Origin: a virus
Length of the DNA: 27,410 nt
Reading direction: 5' to 3' (one strand)
Virus record (IMG/VR): IMGVR_UViG_3300031951_000999
Location: 1 to 27,410 of that record
Under the pieces are notes generated by a model, which had not been told where the DNA came from, did no database searches, and saw only the letters and a list, made by a program, of their open reading frames with translations. The stretch's first letter is position 1. Each line of letters opens with the position of its first letter. Below are positions 1-7,688 of this stretch, in pieces. Position numbers and translations under genes: made by a program.

Positions 1-32
1 ATGATTTAAATTTCTTTACTTCATTATTTAAT

Positions 33-668
33 ATGACAGGTCCAATGTTGAATGTTTTAAATTCAATACAAACCTATGTTAATACCGCATCGAATTTTGT
101 AAAGAATCCGTTTAATACATTAGCTTCATTTTTACCACCAGAAGTAAAAAATATAATTGATAAAGTTGATCAAATAGGAAGTGATCCAGAAGGATTTATA
201 TCCGATACGTTATCAAATTTTGGGTTATCGTATATAAATACTGCACTACAAGGTGATGTGGTCGGAGCTTTGGCTGAAAAATTTGGATCGAATTACGCAT
301 CTAAAGCAAGTCCATTAGCAGATGTAATGAGTAAAGCAGGTGCTATTTGGAATAGATATAGTGCCGATGGATCTACATTACCAACTGGAGTTAATGATTT
401 CTTGGATAAGAATTTGTTTGATTCCGATCAAGGTGTAGAAGATAAATACGGAAACCCTAAAAATTTTGGCGATATAATAAGAAATACTCAAGAAGATTTT
501 AAAAATATATCTTCTGATGTTTCAACTCTTGGAGGAACTGTAAAATCAGACATATCAAAAATAACCGGATCTGTTGGTTCTGGAATTAATAAATTGGGAG
601 AATCGATTAAAGGTGTTTTTAATTCAAATAAAAAACCACAAGATAGTGATGGAGTAGAAAAAACATAA
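33..668 (+). CDS. Putative virion-associated protein, possibly 5'-truncated by the window edge
   Basis: I do not recognise the family. The product is about 211 residues with no transmembrane segment. It has a mildly hydrophobic helical N-terminal half with a Pro-Pro turn near residue 35. The C-terminal part (about 145-200) is rich in Ser, Gly and Lys and predicted helical, and it ends in a charged tail. It lies 8 bases upstream of the baseplate hub gene on the same strand, so a tail or baseplate role is inferred from context only. The start is uncertain. The reading frame stays open upstream of the ATG at 33 to position 3 with no stop, and no ribosome binding site precedes 33, so the gene may begin outside the window. 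A later in-frame ATG lies at 45. Confidence 0.6.
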   Translation: MTGPMLNVLNSIQTYVNTASNFVKNPFNTLASFLPPEVKNIIDKVDQIGSDPEGFISDTLSNFGLSYINTALQGDVVGALAEKFGSNYASKASPLADVMSKAGAIWNRYSADGSTLPTGVNDFLDKNLFDSDQGVEDKYGNPKNFGDIIRNTQEDFKNISSDVSTLGGTVKSDISKITGSVGSGINKLGESIKGVFNSNKKPQDSDGVEKT

Positions 669-676
669 AATAATTT

Positions 677-2485
677 ATGTATAAGTTAAATAACATTTAT
701 GTTGGAATTGTTGTTAATAACCAAGACTTGGAAAATAGAGGAAGAGTTCAGGTTTTTATACCGCATTTAACAAATACTTTATATAAAGGATGGAACGAAT
801 CGGGTGAAGATATTAAATTTAAATCTTTTGAATCTTCTGTTTTTACTCCTGATATTATTTCTAGATTAACTGACGTATTACCTTGGTCGGAAATGGCTAT
901 GCCATTTTTTGGTGGAGGAACTGGTGCTCCGGTAAATCAAAGCACATATACTCCTACTCCCGCACCTACTTTCATGACTTATGGTTCTACTGGTGGTATC
1001 GCACCATCCACGTCTTTTCCTGTTGGTAAAAATAATTATGATTTAAATGCTATCGTTAAAAACAGTAATGGTGGAAATTCTGCTTCTTATTATAATGGGC
1101 AAAATGTTAATGTAGGGGTAGATGTAAAAAATCTTAATTCTACTTTTTCTCAAAGAATTGCTGGGTTTGCTAATGAATTAAAATCTGCTGGCTATGATGT
1201 CACTATAAGTTCTGGATTCAGAGCGCCTACCATGACAGAAAAAAATGCAATAGGAAGCACCGGAACCGATCAAGCAACTCTATATAAACAAAATAATGGA
1301 AGGGGTACAGCACCACCATATAAATCAAATCATGGATTTGGAATAGCTGCCGATATTAAAATAATAGGAAATGGAAAATTTGGTTTCGTTGATATAATGC
1401 GAATAGATACTGCTCTGGATAAAGATAATAAAACACCACCAGAACTACAAGTTTTAAAACAAAAATGGGGTCTTCATACTCCAGTAAATAAGGAACAATG
1501 GCATTTTGAACCGGTAGAAACTGGAATAACTGGAAATGGGTTTCAAACTGCTAATAATTTAAATAACAATAACGTACCAGCATTTTCCGGTTCTGCAATC
1601 GCTCAAGACGGAACAGCAACTAAACAAGAATTTCCAAAAAAAGACGGAATGAATAATAAAGCTGCGGAGGTTAGTAAATCTGAAACTAGTGTAATTTCTT
1701 TAGTTAAAAAAGATTTAAAATTATCAAACGACCAAGCAAATAATGCTGCAATTGCATATAGAACAGCTTATAATGAATCTATTAAAAGAAATTTAACGCC
1801 CAAACAAGCTAGTGTTGTAGCTGGGGCTATTGTTGGTAATATAAAACAAGAATCTTCGTTTAATCCAAATTTAACTCATGATGGAGGTAGGGGTTATGGG
1901 TTATTAGGAGAACAAGGTGTTCATTTAGAAAGAATGCGTAATTATGCTAAAAATGTTAAAAAAGAAAATATTAATAATGGAATTTCCGTACAAACACAAA
2001 TAGAAGCATTATTTAATGATCCAGATTTTCTAAACGGAAGACCTTCTAGTGGTGGTCCATCTTGGAAAGGATTATCAACTATAGCTAATGCTAATAGCGT
2101 AGAAGAAGCGGCTCAATTATTTAGCGGGCAGACATTAAATCCTACAACTGGATGGGGATACTTAAGACCCGGAAACCCACAAATGGAAAATAGAATATCA
2201 TATGCCAAACAAGCAAATCAAACATTTTCTCAATTAGGAGAAGGAGAATTAGCGTCTATTGAACAATCTCCAAGTCAACAACATAATAATATAATGAAAC
2301 CAACTGATATGTTTCAAAACGCGGGAAATGGTGTAGCTAAAATTGGAGGCGCGGGAACTGCTATGGGTATGTTTAGTATTCCTCAAGTTGGATCTAAAGC
2401 ATATGTAATGTTTTTAGATGGAAACCCATTAAAACCAATTGTAGTTGGTTCATATCAAGAACCTTCAAATGTTAGGTCATCATAA
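677..2485 (+). CDS. gp5-like baseplate hub with M15 peptidase and tail-lysozyme domains
   Basis: This is probably the central baseplate hub and cell-wall-degrading protein used during injection. Residues 1-84 look like the first strands of a gp5/VgrG OB-fold (GRVQVFIPH at 22-30, then LPW and FFGGGTG). The matching last strands lie at 555-594 (IPQVGS, then VMFLDGNPLKPIVVGSY). Between them sit two enzyme domains. About 145-282 resembles M15 (VanY/D-Ala-D-Ala carboxypeptidase-like) peptidases, with SGFR at 179-182, SNHGFGIAAD at 217-226 (H219, D226) and QWHFEP (H276) as zinc-site candidates. About 355-515 resembles the phage tail-lysozyme family, with VGNIKQESSFNP at 386-397 (E392 a candidate catalytic acid) followed by a GYGLLGEQG segment. 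Low-complexity linkers separate the domains. The start follows an A/T-only leader, 8 bases after the previous stop. T4 gp5 has a single muramidase, so two activities here is unusual. Family calls are by motif. Confidence 0.85.
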   Translation: MYKLNNIYVGIVVNNQDLENRGRVQVFIPHLTNTLYKGWNESGEDIKFKSFESSVFTPDIISRLTDVLPWSEMAMPFFGGGTGAPVNQSTYTPTPAPTFMTYGSTGGIAPSTSFPVGKNNYDLNAIVKNSNGGNSASYYNGQNVNVGVDVKNLNSTFSQRIAGFANELKSAGYDVTISSGFRAPTMTEKNAIGSTGTDQATLYKQNNGRGTAPPYKSNHGFGIAADIKIIGNGKFGFVDIMRIDTALDKDNKTPPELQVLKQKWGLHTPVNKEQWHFEPVETGITGNGFQTANNLNNNNVPAFSGSAIAQDGTATKQEFPKKDGMNNKAAEVSKSETSVISLVKKDLKLSNDQANNAAIAYRTAYNESIKRNLTPKQASVVAGAIVGNIKQESSFNPNLTHDGGRGYGLLGEQGVHLERMRNYAKNVKKENINNGISVQTQIEALFNDPDFLNGRPSSGGPSWKGLSTIANANSVEEAAQLFSGQTLNPTTGWGYLRPGNPQMENRISYAKQANQTFSQLGEGELASIEQSPSQQHNNIMKPTDMFQNAGNGVAKIGGAGTAMGMFSIPQVGSKAYVMFLDGNPLKPIVVGSYQEPSNVRSS

Positions 2486-2517
2486 TTGAATTTTATAAAA
2501 CATTAATAAGTAACATT

Positions 2518-4611
2518 ATGGCATCACAAAAAACAAATAATTCTGAACCTCCTATTGTAAATAACGATAAATCAGTAGAAGCAAGTCGTTTAGGTAATGA
2601 AGCTGGTGCTTTATATTTTCAAACTAAAATAGAAAAAGATCCTAACGGTTCCGCAATACCTGTTGATAGATCTTTTATACAACTACAAGATAAGTTTGGA
2701 ACTTATATTCATATGTCAGAAGGAAAGTTGATAGAACAATCTTCTACTGATATGGGATTTTACTCTGGTAAAGATTTTTATCAATTCGTACAAGGTGATG
2801 CTCAATATCATTTTCATGGTGATAAACATGAATACATACAAGGAAACAGAACAATACAAATAGGTCGTCAAGGGAAAGAGCAACGCGAAGCAGCAGAGAA
2901 ACTAGCAAAAATAGCAGATGAAATTAGTAATGCGGGTGTAAAAGAAATTGAATCAAATGCTGGAAAAGGAGATAGAATAGAATGTCCTATTTGCGCTCAA
3001 GAAATGGCAGTTGATAGAGCCGCCAGAACATTTGCTACCGCATCAAAATATTTAAGAAAAATTTTTAATTTTTTACCTAATTCTCCTCTTGGTGGATTTA
3101 TAGATAAAGTAGAAAAAATTTTAAAAGCAGTTATCGCATTCTTTTTAGATTTTATGCCGGTGTCTGCATTGAATGGTGGGTCTTGTGGTTGTAGTGGATG
3201 TAAAAATAATTCTATTGCTTCTCCAATTCATGCCATACAAAAAGCCAATGAAAAAGTATCGGAGCAATTTGAACAAAATAAAAAAGAAATAGAAAAACTT
3301 GAAAAATTAGCATCTGATGGAAGTTTAACAGAAACAATACCAAATGATATAAAAGTTCATGTTGGAGGTCCGATGAGAGAATGTGAAACTGTTGCTCTTT
3401 CAGATCCAAATCCATTAATAACAGAACTTACTGACGGAAATCCAAAATATTGTTTTATACCTTCTTCTAAAGGAACTTGCAAAGCTGCTATATATCAACC
3501 TTCAGTTCAAACCAGTGGAAATGAACAAAAAACCGTTTCACATAGTTATCAATTAAAAGTAGGTTCTGGTGGAATAGACGTAGCTACTTCTGGAAAACAA
3601 AAAATAAGTGGTTCCGTAGTTGAAGTTACAACATCTAAAGGTGAATTACTTTTAAACTCTCCAAATAAAACTATAATAGGTGGAGCTAATATCGTTTTAC
3701 AATCAAAAGGTAATCCAAATGGAGATGCTATAATTTTAGATTCCGATAGAGTTTATGTTGGTGGTAAATTAAGCGTTCAGGGTGATATAGCTTTAAAGGG
3801 ATCGTTAATGATGGATGGTGGAATCTATGCCCCCCATTTAACAGTACCCGGAGAAAGAATTGATAGTGAAGTATCAAGCTCTGCTCATAATGTTCATTCC
3901 GCTGCAAATTGGAATAACCCAGTAAAACCCGACGCAACCAAGACAGATATTTTTGATAAAATTTATAAAGTAATGCGCGATATAGCGGCGACATTAATGG
4001 GTTTAGTTTTAACTCCGGATTATTTAAAAACTAAAATTGAAGAAACATATTCTACCGCTCAAATATCAATGGTTGTGGATAATACATTTTTACCAACTGG
4101 ATTTGCAATGGTATATGATTATTATACATATATGCCTTTATTCGTTTTTGGAACTTGTACTTATGGTGGTGCTGTTACTGGCTATGTTTTACCGGCTATG
4201 ATTCCTGTTTACACTTATACTCACAATCACGGATCCCCCGGAGATCCTCATTCTCATGGATATACCACGCCTAAATGCGTTACTCATGGAAATGCTGCGG
4301 CATCAATAGCAGCAAGGCAACCAGCATCAAGCATTCCAACTCCAGCTCAAACTACTGGAATGGGATCAGAACCCGGACATAAAAACGCAGGAGACTTAGG
4401 ACCGTGCGGTGGAGGCGGTGGACCATTCGGAAATGCAGGAAGAGTAAACTCTGCCAAGTTGAGAAGAAATAGAGCATATGGAATTAACTCTATTGATGCT
4501 TTCGGAGGAAAGGATTATATAGATACTACAGAAAATGGAGTGAATGTTTCTTATAATTCAGACGGAACTACAAATCCAATTCCAGAGTTTAAACTTCCAG
4601 ACTGTGATTAA
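2518..4611 (+). CDS. Large baseplate spike or tail-tip protein, Cys- and His-rich
   Basis: This is a 697-residue structural protein, most likely part of the central spike complex. Residues 52-116 show the short polar repeats of a gp5-type beta-helix (QDKFGTYIHMSEGKL, then a Gly/His/Gln-rich stretch). About 120-265 is helical and charged and contains CPIC (C156, C159) and CGCSGC (C223, C225, C228), which could bind a metal. Residues 340-435 return to beta-rich repeats with regular SG, GG and GD turns, like a beta-prism or beta-helix. Near the C-terminus are two HxH pairs (H569/H571 and H578/H580) around a GSPGDP loop, then a Gly-rich segment. HxH motifs that hold iron occur at the tips of P2 gpV-type spikes, so a metal-stabilised tip is a reasonable inference. 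Cyanophage VrlC-type proteins are an alternative comparison. The gene ends 4 bases into the convergent neighbour. Confidence 0.7.
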   Translation: MASQKTNNSEPPIVNNDKSVEASRLGNEAGALYFQTKIEKDPNGSAIPVDRSFIQLQDKFGTYIHMSEGKLIEQSSTDMGFYSGKDFYQFVQGDAQYHFHGDKHEYIQGNRTIQIGRQGKEQREAAEKLAKIADEISNAGVKEIESNAGKGDRIECPICAQEMAVDRAARTFATASKYLRKIFNFLPNSPLGGFIDKVEKILKAVIAFFLDFMPVSALNGGSCGCSGCKNNSIASPIHAIQKANEKVSEQFEQNKKEIEKLEKLASDGSLTETIPNDIKVHVGGPMRECETVALSDPNPLITELTDGNPKYCFIPSSKGTCKAAIYQPSVQTSGNEQKTVSHSYQLKVGSGGIDVATSGKQKISGSVVEVTTSKGELLLNSPNKTIIGGANIVLQSKGNPNGDAIILDSDRVYVGGKLSVQGDIALKGSLMMDGGIYAPHLTVPGERIDSEVSSSAHNVHSAANWNNPVKPDATKTDIFDKIYKVMRDIAATLMGLVLTPDYLKTKIEETYSTAQISMVVDNTFLPTGFAMVYDYYTYMPLFVFGTCTYGGAVTGYVLPAMIPVYTYTHNHGSPGDPHSHGYTTPKCVTHGNAAASIAARQPASSIPTPAQTTGMGSEPGHKNAGDLGPCGGGGGPFGNAGRVNSAKLRRNRAYGINSIDAFGGKDYIDTTENGVNVSYNSDGTTNPIPEFKLPDCD

Positions 4612-5807
4612 ACTACAAAAAGTTTTTTTATAGGAGACGCTAATTTTGTAGCAGAATTTTCATACTGTGGAATTTCAGTATATTTAACTTTTGCGTATTG
4701 ATAAAATAGTTTTTGTAATAATGGATCTTTCATTATTCTCTTATAATCTGGATATTGATCTGTTATAGCTCTCATCATAGCATTACTTGATGGATTTAAA
4801 CCAGTGCTTGAGATATTAACAGAAATATTTTGTATGTTTAATTTTTCAGAAATAAAACTCATTTGATCCTCCCAGTATTTAAAATACATATGTTTTACTG
4901 TTGAAGTATAACTATATCCATTACTTCCCAATAAAGAAGTAAAATCTGTTGATCCAGATTTTTTAGTTAATTTAATATAAAAAATTGGAGGATTTGTTAT
5001 TTTATTAAATGATAATGTCCAACCTCTGTTTAAGAAAAACTTTTTAAGAAACTCTATAAAATATAAAGAATGTTGATTTCTACCAAATTTAATAAAATCA
5101 TTAGTAAAGTTTGTATATTCATCTGGTGTTGTTGGTACAAACAACATATCATAATCCAAATCTTTTAAACATAAATCTAAAGAATAATCATAAACAAAAA
5201 GATTATTAACTTTATTACTTCCGGGAGTAAAAACTGGTGGGTTTATATTATCTTGTTGATCTATATCATCTATTGATGAATCTAAATTTGCTATTTTAAT
5301 TTCTGGTTGTTCTAAACATATAGTCTTACTAAAATCATAATGAGGGTATAAATTTGCAACCTCTGGTTGCTCTAAAATAGATTTTACATCTAATAGTTTT
5401 TCTTCTTGTGGTTTAGATTCTAAACTGGTTGATGTTTGAATTTTTATTGGATTTCCGTCTTTATCGCAAATATAATTGTTTATTACTCTCGCACCACCAT
5501 ATTTATATGTTTCCGCATATACTATATTTCTCGGCATGAAATTAGTGTATCCAGCCGATATTGATAAACCAAGAGAAACGCGAGGATCTCCTACTGAGGA
5601 TAGACCGGAAAAATCTGTTCTTTGTGGATAATAGTTTATTTCTTGTTCTGATAAAATTGGACTTATATTAGGAATGTCTACTAATTTTAAAACTTCACAT
5701 AAAAAAGATTTAACATCAAAATTGGGATCCAAAAATTTAGCAGATGAATCCCTAAATAAAGATGTATTTATTAATTTATTTTTACAAAATTCTTCAATTA
5801 CGTCCAT
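4608..5807 (-). CDS. Hypothetical protein, 399 residues
   Basis: I do not recognise this protein. It is soluble by appearance, with an Asp/Asn/Pro-rich middle (about 160-195) suggesting a flexible linker between two folded parts. The N-terminal part has a GlySer-rich beta-like segment around residues 70-90. The C-terminal part is aromatic-rich (a LYFIEFLKKFFLNRG helix near 245, then a beta-like stretch) and ends in a positively charged tail. It is the last gene of the long minus-strand operon and converges on the spike gene with a 3-4 base overlap. Its start overlaps the stop of the upstream gene as TAATG, indicating translational coupling. Proximity to virion genes makes a tail or assembly role possible, but nothing in the sequence demonstrates it. 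Confidence 0.7.
   Translation of the reverse strand: MDVIEEFCKNKLINTSLFRDSSAKFLDPNFDVKSFLCEVLKLVDIPNISPILSEQEINYYPQRTDFSGLSSVGDPRVSLGLSISAGYTNFMPRNIVYAETYKYGGARVINNYICDKDGNPIKIQTSTSLESKPQEEKLLDVKSILEQPEVANLYPHYDFSKTICLEQPEIKIANLDSSIDDIDQQDNINPPVFTPGSNKVNNLFVYDYSLDLCLKDLDYDMLFVPTTPDEYTNFTNDFIKFGRNQHSLYFIEFLKKFFLNRGWTLSFNKITNPPIFYIKLTKKSGSTDFTSLLGSNGYSYTSTVKHMYFKYWEDQMSFISEKLNIQNISVNISSTGLNPSSNAMMRAITDQYPDYKRIMKDPLLQKLFYQYAKVKYTEIPQYENSATKLASPIKKLFVV
4610..4629 (+). terminator. Weak possible terminator after the virion genes
   Basis: A short stem, AAACT (4610-4614) pairing with AGTTT (4621-4625), has a six-base loop and is followed by four T residues. The stem has only one G-C pair, so it is weak. 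Its position at the meeting point of the plus-strand virion genes and the minus-strand operon is the main argument for it. It would act only on plus-strand transcripts. Confidence 0.3.
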
Positions 5808-6193
5808 TAGTCTAAAAATCCTTCCATTTGTTGTTTAACAAAAACATTCTTTAAAAATTCCATTATTGCATCTCTATCTCTAGCAGTTTCAAATTTTTGA
5901 ATGATAACTCTATCATCTTCTAAATTATAACCAAATAACAAGAAAGACCCCATATATTCACTTATCGTATCTTTTAAAATTGATAAATCTCTTCTATTAA
6001 CTTGTTGTTTTTGTCTTAATTGTTTCTCCCATTGAAAAAGACTTTTTTGAAGTTCTAAATGATTTATCTGTTCAAAAATTTTTGATTCAGTATCGTTTAA
6101 AGAAACTTCTTTATTTTTAACAAAAACTTCATCGGAAGATAATTGAGGGCTTGATGTTGTTTTTGAATTTTTTCTTTTTCTTTTGGGTTCCAT
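5807..6193 (-). CDS. Small hypothetical protein with basic N-terminus
   Basis: The family is not recognised. The first ten residues are strongly basic (KRKRK), followed by a Ser/Thr-rich segment. A predicted amphipathic helix rich in Glu, Leu and Gln then spans about 36-72 and may form a coiled coil. The last 50 residues look like a compact alpha/beta domain (FLLFGYNLEDDRVI near 85-98) ending in a helix and a short hydrophobic-acidic tail (EGFLD). The gene directly abuts the stop of the upstream 107-residue gene with no gap and overlaps the next start by one base. T4 late-transcription coactivator gp33 is also small with a hydrophobic C-terminal tail, but the resemblance is too weak to assign. 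Confidence 0.65.
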   Translation of the reverse strand: MEPKRKRKNSKTTSSPQLSSDEVFVKNKEVSLNDTESKIFEQINHLELQKSLFQWEKQLRQKQQVNRRDLSILKDTISEYMGSFLLFGYNLEDDRVIIQKFETARDRDAIMEFLKNVFVKQQMEGFLD

Positions 6194-6517
6194 TTAGTTG
6201 CTTCCGTATTTCGAATACTTATTAGTGATATTGAATTTTGAAAGGTATTCAATTACAACTTCTATGGAACTTGTTTTTAACTTAAAATTTTCTGGTATGT
6301 ATTGTCCTCCATCATATAAAGTGAAATATTCTTCACCAAAAAAATTATGATTATTAAAACATGTTATAAAAACAGATGTATTTCCCGGATCTATTACAAC
6401 AGTCCAAGATCTTGCATCCGATTTTGAATAATTAGTGAATAGTTTTTCAGTTACGTATCCAGAATCTTTCATTCTTTTTACAAAATAACTAACTGTTGTG
6501 ATTTTGTTAATTGCCAT
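6194..6517 (-). CDS. Small hypothetical protein, 107 residues
   Basis: I do not recognise the family. The layout reads as one small alpha/beta domain. It has an N-terminal basic helix (about 5-20, VSYFVKRMKDSGY), then beta strands with a Trp-Thr-Val-Val-Ile segment and a Gly-Asn turn (45-55), an aromatic hairpin (NHNFFGEEYFTLYDGG, about 56-73), and a C-terminal helix (about 84-95). There is no membrane segment. The start follows an A/T-only leader of about 24 bases downstream of the clamp gene stop. That leader contains TATAAATTA on the coding strand, which resembles the T4 late promoter core. This could make the three downstream genes a partly separate late unit, but that is inference. Confidence 0.65.
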   Translation of the reverse strand: MAINKITTVSYFVKRMKDSGYVTEKLFTNYSKSDARSWTVVIDPGNTSVFITCFNNHNFFGEEYFTLYDGGQYIPENFKLKTSSIEVVIEYLSKFNITNKYSKYGSN

Positions 6518-6524
6518 ATATTAT

Positions 6525-6533
6525 AATTTATAA
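6525..6533 (-). promoter_or_regulatory. Possible late-promoter-like element upstream of the 107-residue gene
   Basis: On the coding strand the element reads TATAAATTA, close to the T4 late promoter core TATAAATA. It lies in the only gap between the clamp gene and the next gene. It sits within about 10 bases of the ATG, which would leave almost no leader, and A/T-only strings are common here, so support is weak. Confidence 0.2.
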
Positions 6534-6541
6534 AATGTAAT

Positions 6542-7300
6542 TTATTTAACAAGAGCTGATACGATATATTTTAATTCAACATCGTCATTTTCTTTTGTTT
6601 GAAAGACTAATACTTTGTATTCTTTATTGATTTTTACTTTTATCGGTAGTTTGCTTGTTATTAAGCTTTTAAATACTTCTAGTTTAAGAGGTATTGGGTC
6701 TAAAATATCATTACCAGCTAATGTATTGGAAACTACAAAACTCATATTATCAACGTTTGACATTGTTTTATCATCAATATCTGCGTGAACTTTTTTATCT
6801 TTAGAATAAAAATAAATTTTAGATGCATCAGTTACAAAGGTATAAGCTGACATTATTTGTTTAAGCTTTTGAGTCGAAATTTCAAATTCGTTATCAAAAT
6901 TTAATTTTGATATTGTTTCTACATTAACTGTAGATTCTGTAATAATACCATCATCAACCAAATGATACTTAAAAAATGTATTTTCAGAATCAGATTCGTT
7001 TTCCATTTGACATCTAATATGATTCTTATTCAAGAACATTTTAAATGTTCCGTTATCTCCTAAGCAATCTAAGCCATTTAAGAATTTTTTAATACTAATA
7101 AGATTAAGTTTAACCTCATTTTCTATGACTAATGGTAAGTCGCATTTAGCATAAAGAATAACAGACTTATCTTCAGATGTACAAATACTATATAATAAGT
7201 TTTCTTTTGTTTTTAAAATGCAAGAGTCTGTTGCTCTATTAATAGGTTTTAAAAACTTTTCTAAAGATGTTTTTGGAATTGGTAATAACGAATTAACCAT
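6542..7300 (-). CDS. 45: gp45-like DNA polymerase sliding clamp
   Basis: This is the processivity clamp that tethers the phage polymerase to DNA and, in T4, also couples replication to late transcription. At 252 residues it is slightly longer than T4 gp45 (228). The two-domain clamp layout is visible: an N-terminal half with a SIKKFLNGLDCLG helix (about 68-80), and a C-terminal half with SAYTFVTDASKIYFYSKD (about 150-167), which resembles the conserved segment of T4 gp45, followed by a DDKTMSNVDNMSF strand. It lies just downstream of the 32 gene and a linker gene. Its ATG overlaps the previous stop by 8 bases and has no ribosome binding site, so it is probably translated by coupling. Clamp loader genes 44 and 62, usually adjacent in T4, are not here. 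The identification rests on these motifs and replisome context. Confidence 0.85.
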   Translation of the reverse strand: MVNSLLPIPKTSLEKFLKPINRATDSCILKTKENLLYSICTSEDKSVILYAKCDLPLVIENEVKLNLISIKKFLNGLDCLGDNGTFKMFLNKNHIRCQMENESDSENTFFKYHLVDDGIITESTVNVETISKLNFDNEFEISTQKLKQIMSAYTFVTDASKIYFYSKDKKVHADIDDKTMSNVDNMSFVVSNTLAGNDILDPIPLKLEVFKSLITSKLPIKVKINKEYKVLVFQTKENDDVELKYIVSALVK

Positions 7301-7685
7301 TTTTAATAAACTTAACTAATGTTTCCAAATTTTTATCGATATTAGATAATATAGATTCGATATTAGATGAATTTGGTATAGATTGTGTAGAAGTTTGTTG
7401 TGGAGGTGGCGGCTGATGTCTAGGTACATCAGGAACCATCTGCCTTATTACATCTTCTGGTGGTGGAGCCGCAAACCCCCTCGGGATCGGCGGCTGCCCC
7501 ATGTTCTGTTGATTATACTGTTGACCTTGGTTGTTATTAACAACCTTTGATACAAACTGATTCACATCTAATCTATTCGCTCTGGATCTAGGATCGACTG
7601 CTAATGAATCGATCTTATTTAAAGAACTGCTTACAAATTTTGCTAAAAGTGCAGCTTGTAGTGCGTCTTCTTTACTTTCATCCAT
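7293..7685 (-). CDS. Pro/Gln-rich linker protein between ssDNA-binding protein and clamp
   Basis: The family is not recognised. The 130-residue product has three parts: an N-terminal amphipathic helix (about 4-28, Ala/Leu/Ser-rich), a long disordered centre dominated by Gln, Asn and Pro (about 50-105, with a PPPPQQ run), and a C-terminal helix (about 108-128, IESILSNIDKNLETLVKFIK). Two helices joined by a flexible linker suggest an adaptor that binds two partners. Because the gene sits 3 bases after the 32 stop and overlaps the clamp start by 8 bases, replisome or late-transcription partners are the obvious guess. The linker region is clearly richer in G and C than the neighbouring genes because of CCN and GGN codons. 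Confidence 0.65.
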   Translation of the reverse strand: MDESKEDALQAALLAKFVSSSLNKIDSLAVDPRSRANRLDVNQFVSKVVNNNQGQQYNQQNMGQPPIPRGFAAPPPEDVIRQMVPDVPRHQPPPPQQTSTQSIPNSSNIESILSNIDKNLETLVKFIKNG

Positions 7686-7688
7686 ATT

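Noticed and set aside
3212-3994. Two minus-strand open frames inside the spike gene
   Set aside because: They lie entirely antisense to a well-supported coding region, with Leu/Phe/Tyr-rich shadow composition and no start signals.
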